NCBI GenBank assembly: GCA_014728185.1
Contig: WJMB01000116.1
Coordinates: 1-13,189, forward strand
Reading direction: 5' to 3'
DNA from: Candidatus Coatesiibacteriota bacterium
Lineage (GTDB): Bacteria > RBG-13-66-14
Length of the DNA: 13,189 bases
Below, piece by piece: positions 11,214 to 13,189 of the stretch. Made by a program: the position numbers and the translations under genes. Under the pieces are notes generated by a model. The model was not told where the DNA came from. It ran no database searches and saw only the letters and a program-made list of their open reading frames with translations. Positions within the stretch are counted from its first letter, which is position 1; each line of letters opens with the position of its first letter.

Positions 11214-13189
11214 TTAGTCATCAGGCTCATCGGTGACTCCGGTCACCGTAAGCTCACCGAGCAGCTCCCGGGCGAGCTCCTGCAGAGCGGCGACCTCCCG
11301 GGCGCCCGTCGGGTCGTCGGGGAGGGGCTGTTCGAGAATCCGCTCCAGCTCGCTTCGGGCGGCTTGAGCATCGCCCAGCGCCCGATGCGCCCGGGCCAGG
11401 CCGAGGCGGGCCGGAGCGAAGTCGGCGGCCGCCTCCAGGGCCAATTCATAGTCGCGCCGGGCGGCGGTGAAGCGACGCAACTCCAGTTCCAGGTCAGCGC
11501 GCCGGGTGAGGATCACCGGATCGTCGATCAAGCTCTTCGGAACATCCATCAGGTAATCGACGGCCCGATCGGCCCGCCCCTGGAGCGCGGCGGCGTCGGC
11601 GGCTCCCAGCCAGGCATCGCGCCATAAGGGGCTGCGCGCGCAGGCAATCAGGTAGGTATCCTCGGCCTCGGCGTGACGTTCGAGCTGCATCAACGCTGTG
11701 GCCAGGTTCATCGGCAGCTTGGGCGTTTCCGCCCCCAACTCCATCGCCCGCTGGTAGAGCTCGACGGCCTCCTCCAACTCGCCCCGGCGGTGCTCATTGA
11801 CACCCCAGTCGACGTAGAATGACGCCGGGGGATTCTCGAAGGCCTCCTCCGCCAGGGCGAAGCGCCGTGAGGCTTCCTCGTTCTGGTTAACCAGCAGCAT
11901 CCGGGTGGCCAGGTTGTAGTGCACCATCGCCGGATTACTGAGACGCTCGATGCTCTCGGTGCGCAGATTGACGCCCACCGCCAGCACCGCCAGCGTACCG
12001 CCGGAAATCGTCAGCTCCCTCCACCGTTTGGCCTTGATGAACTCGACCAGGCGCCAGGCGGCGATGCCCGCCAGGGCGCAGATCAGCGGCACCAGGGGGT
12101 AGCGGAAGCGACCGGTGATAAAGAACAGACTCACCGCGACGACGTAGGCGGCGCAGATGAAGTAGACCGGAGCCAACCGTTCCCGGAAGCGCCAGGCCAA
12201 ACCCAGGCCCAGCAGGGCCAGGGGCATCACCAGGGCCAGCGTAGGCCAGGGGAGGGCCAGCCAGGGCACGACCTCCTTGAAGTGATAGTAGCTCTCCAGT
12301 TGAGGCCACTCGTACCCGTGGAGGAAGTACCAGGACTTGCGTAGCAGGTTCAGCAACGTCGCCCCGGGATCATCAAGCATTTCCTCCAGGGCCTTGTCGC
12401 GCCAATAGCGGTCGGCCTCGGAGTAGGTTACATGGCGCTCCCAGATACGACTGAGATACACACTGCCGGTCCCATCGAAGACGCGTTCGGTTGAAAAAAC
12501 CAGCGGGGGAATGTAGAGGCCGTTGGCGCCGGTCTGGTTGCCGATGTGCAGGTTAAGCCCCAGGTTCGTAGTTGTGAGGATGAACTCCCCGGCGTTGAGC
12601 GAGCCGTAGAGCGTCACCGGCAAGATGGGCAGCAACAGGCAGCCGAAGAAGACGCCGACGCGTTTGAACACCCGCCGCCAGCCTGATTTCCACTCCCGGA
12701 CGACCAGCCAGACCACGAGCGCCAGGGCCACAGCCAGGAAGGTGCCCCAGGCCAGCGCCGCCGCCCCCAGCCAGAGTCCCCCCCAGACCAGGTCCCGCGG
12801 ACGGCCTTCCCCGGTGTAACGCACCAACTGCAGCGCCGCCGCTGCGGCTAAGATCATCGCCAGGTTGGTCACCAGCAGCATGCCGTCGTGGAAGAAGGCC
12901 GGACCGAGCACCGCCAACAGCCCGGCTCCGATTACACCGGCCCAGCGCAGACCAGTGCCCTCGTGGACCAGCCGGTAGACCAGCACGCAGGCCAGCGCCC
13001 CCAGCACCGCCTGGATCAACCGCGCCCAAAGCGCGACGGGCATAAGGCCCAGCCAGCGCAGCAGGGCCTGGAAGAAGGGGTAGAGGGGCGTCATGAAGAA
13101 GCCCTCGGGGGCGCTGTTCTCCCCGGCGGCCAGCGCCAGCCCCTTCGCGAAGTAATGCAACGAATCGCTGTTGTGCAGGTCCCAGTAGA
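11214..13189 (-). CDS. Multi-pass glycosyltransferase-like protein with C-terminal TPR domain, 5'-truncated
   Basis: The frame is open to the window edge; codons before the TTG at 13160 read YWDLHNSDS, so that TTG is probably internal and the real start lies outside. Numbering from that TTG, residues 1-395 are hydrophobic with about nine membrane segments. The overall look is that of a GT-C protein mannosyltransferase/ArnT-like (GT39, PMT_2) enzyme, which transfers sugars from polyprenyl-phosphate donors on the outer face of the inner membrane. The catalytic acidic motif near the N-terminus is not in view, apart from the Asp residues of the WDLHNSD segment. Residues about 415-640 are soluble TPR-like helices (HRRGELEEAVELYQRAMELG; RFTAARRDYELALEAAADF), presumably periplasmic. 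It is transcribed against the other genes and ends in TAA at 11214-11216. An O-antigen-ligase-like TPR fusion is a less likely alternative. Confidence 0.78.
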   Translation of the reverse strand, partial: YWDLHNSDSLHYFAKGLALAAGENSAPEGFFMTPLYPFFQALLRWLGLMPVALWARLIQAVLGALACVLVYRLVHEGTGLRWAGVIGAGLLAVLGPAFFHDGMLLVTNLAMILAAAAALQLVRYTGEGRPRDLVWGGLWLGAAALAWGTFLAVALALVVWLVVREWKSGWRRVFKRVGVFFGCLLLPILPVTLYGSLNAGEFILTTTNLGLNLHIGNQTGANGLYIPPLVFSTERVFDGTGSVYLSRIWERHVTYSEADRYWRDKALEEMLDDPGATLLNLLRKSWYFLHGYEWPQLESYYHFKEVVPWLALPWPTLALVMPLALLGLGLAWRFRERLAPVYFICAAYVVAVSLFFITGRFRYPLVPLICALAGIAAWRLVEFIKAKRWRELTISGGTLAVLAVGVNLRTESIERLSNPAMVHYNLATRMLLVNQNEEASRRFALAEEAFENPPASFYVDWGVNEHRRGELEEAVELYQRAMELGAETPKLPMNLATALMQLERHAEAEDTYLIACARSPLWRDAWLGAADAAALQGRADRAVDYLMDVPKSLIDDPVILTRRADLELELRRFTAARRDYELALEAAADFAPARLGLARAHRALGDAQAARSELERILEQPLPDDPTGAREVAALQELARELLGELTVTGVTDEPDD

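Overview
The window looks like a chromosomal segment of a Gram-negative-type bacterium with high G+C coding DNA (60-base samples of core genes are about 70% G+C). Three Kdo (3-deoxy-D-manno-octulosonate) genes, kdsA, kdsC and kdsD, point to a lipopolysaccharide outer membrane, and a lipobox protein and a signal-peptide TPR protein fit a two-membrane envelope. Gene order does not match a model organism I know. An uncultured candidate-phylum lineage is plausible, but the sequence alone does not fix the taxonomy.

Layout on the + strand. (1) Positions 2-3287: a Kdo operon, kdsA (5' end outside the window), kdsC and kdsD. It is interrupted by a strikingly AT-rich DUF3800 gene (1318-2187) that looks horizontally acquired. 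Between that gene and kdsD, on the - strand, lies a strong sigma70-type promoter followed by about 63 nt with complementary ends and a U-run: a candidate small RNA gene. (2) Positions 3317-4465: dnaJ alone, behind a good promoter whose -35 hexamer is embedded in a perfect 9-bp inverted repeat, a likely operator. (3) Positions 4468-4645: copy 1 of a two-tier palindromic element, then about 840 bp of lower-G+C DNA with no recognisable gene. (4) Positions 5486-8451: a tightly packed operon of a DUF1844 protein, deoC, a WYL-type regulator and a secreted TPR protein. (5) Positions 8524-8707: copy 2 of the palindromic element. (6) Positions 8785-11037: a phosphate butyryltransferase-like enzyme, a CvpA-family membrane protein, a small lipoprotein and a small membrane-anchored protein, closed by a strong intrinsic terminator. 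(7) Positions 11214-13189: on the - strand, a membrane glycosyltransferase-like protein fused to TPRs, running off the window end.

The most unusual signal is the pair of elements at 4468-4645 and 8524-8707. Both have perfect outer arms whose sequence differs between copies, and perfect 21-bp inner arms that are nearly identical and carry a compensatory base-pair change. Both have a loop of exactly 37 nt. Each inner arm contains TTGGCACGTTTCTTGCG, a textbook match to the sigma54 -24/-12 promoter consensus, so each element has two convergent sigma54-like sites. The second most interesting features are the candidate - strand small RNA beside the DUF3800 insertion and the operator-like palindrome at the dnaJ promoter.
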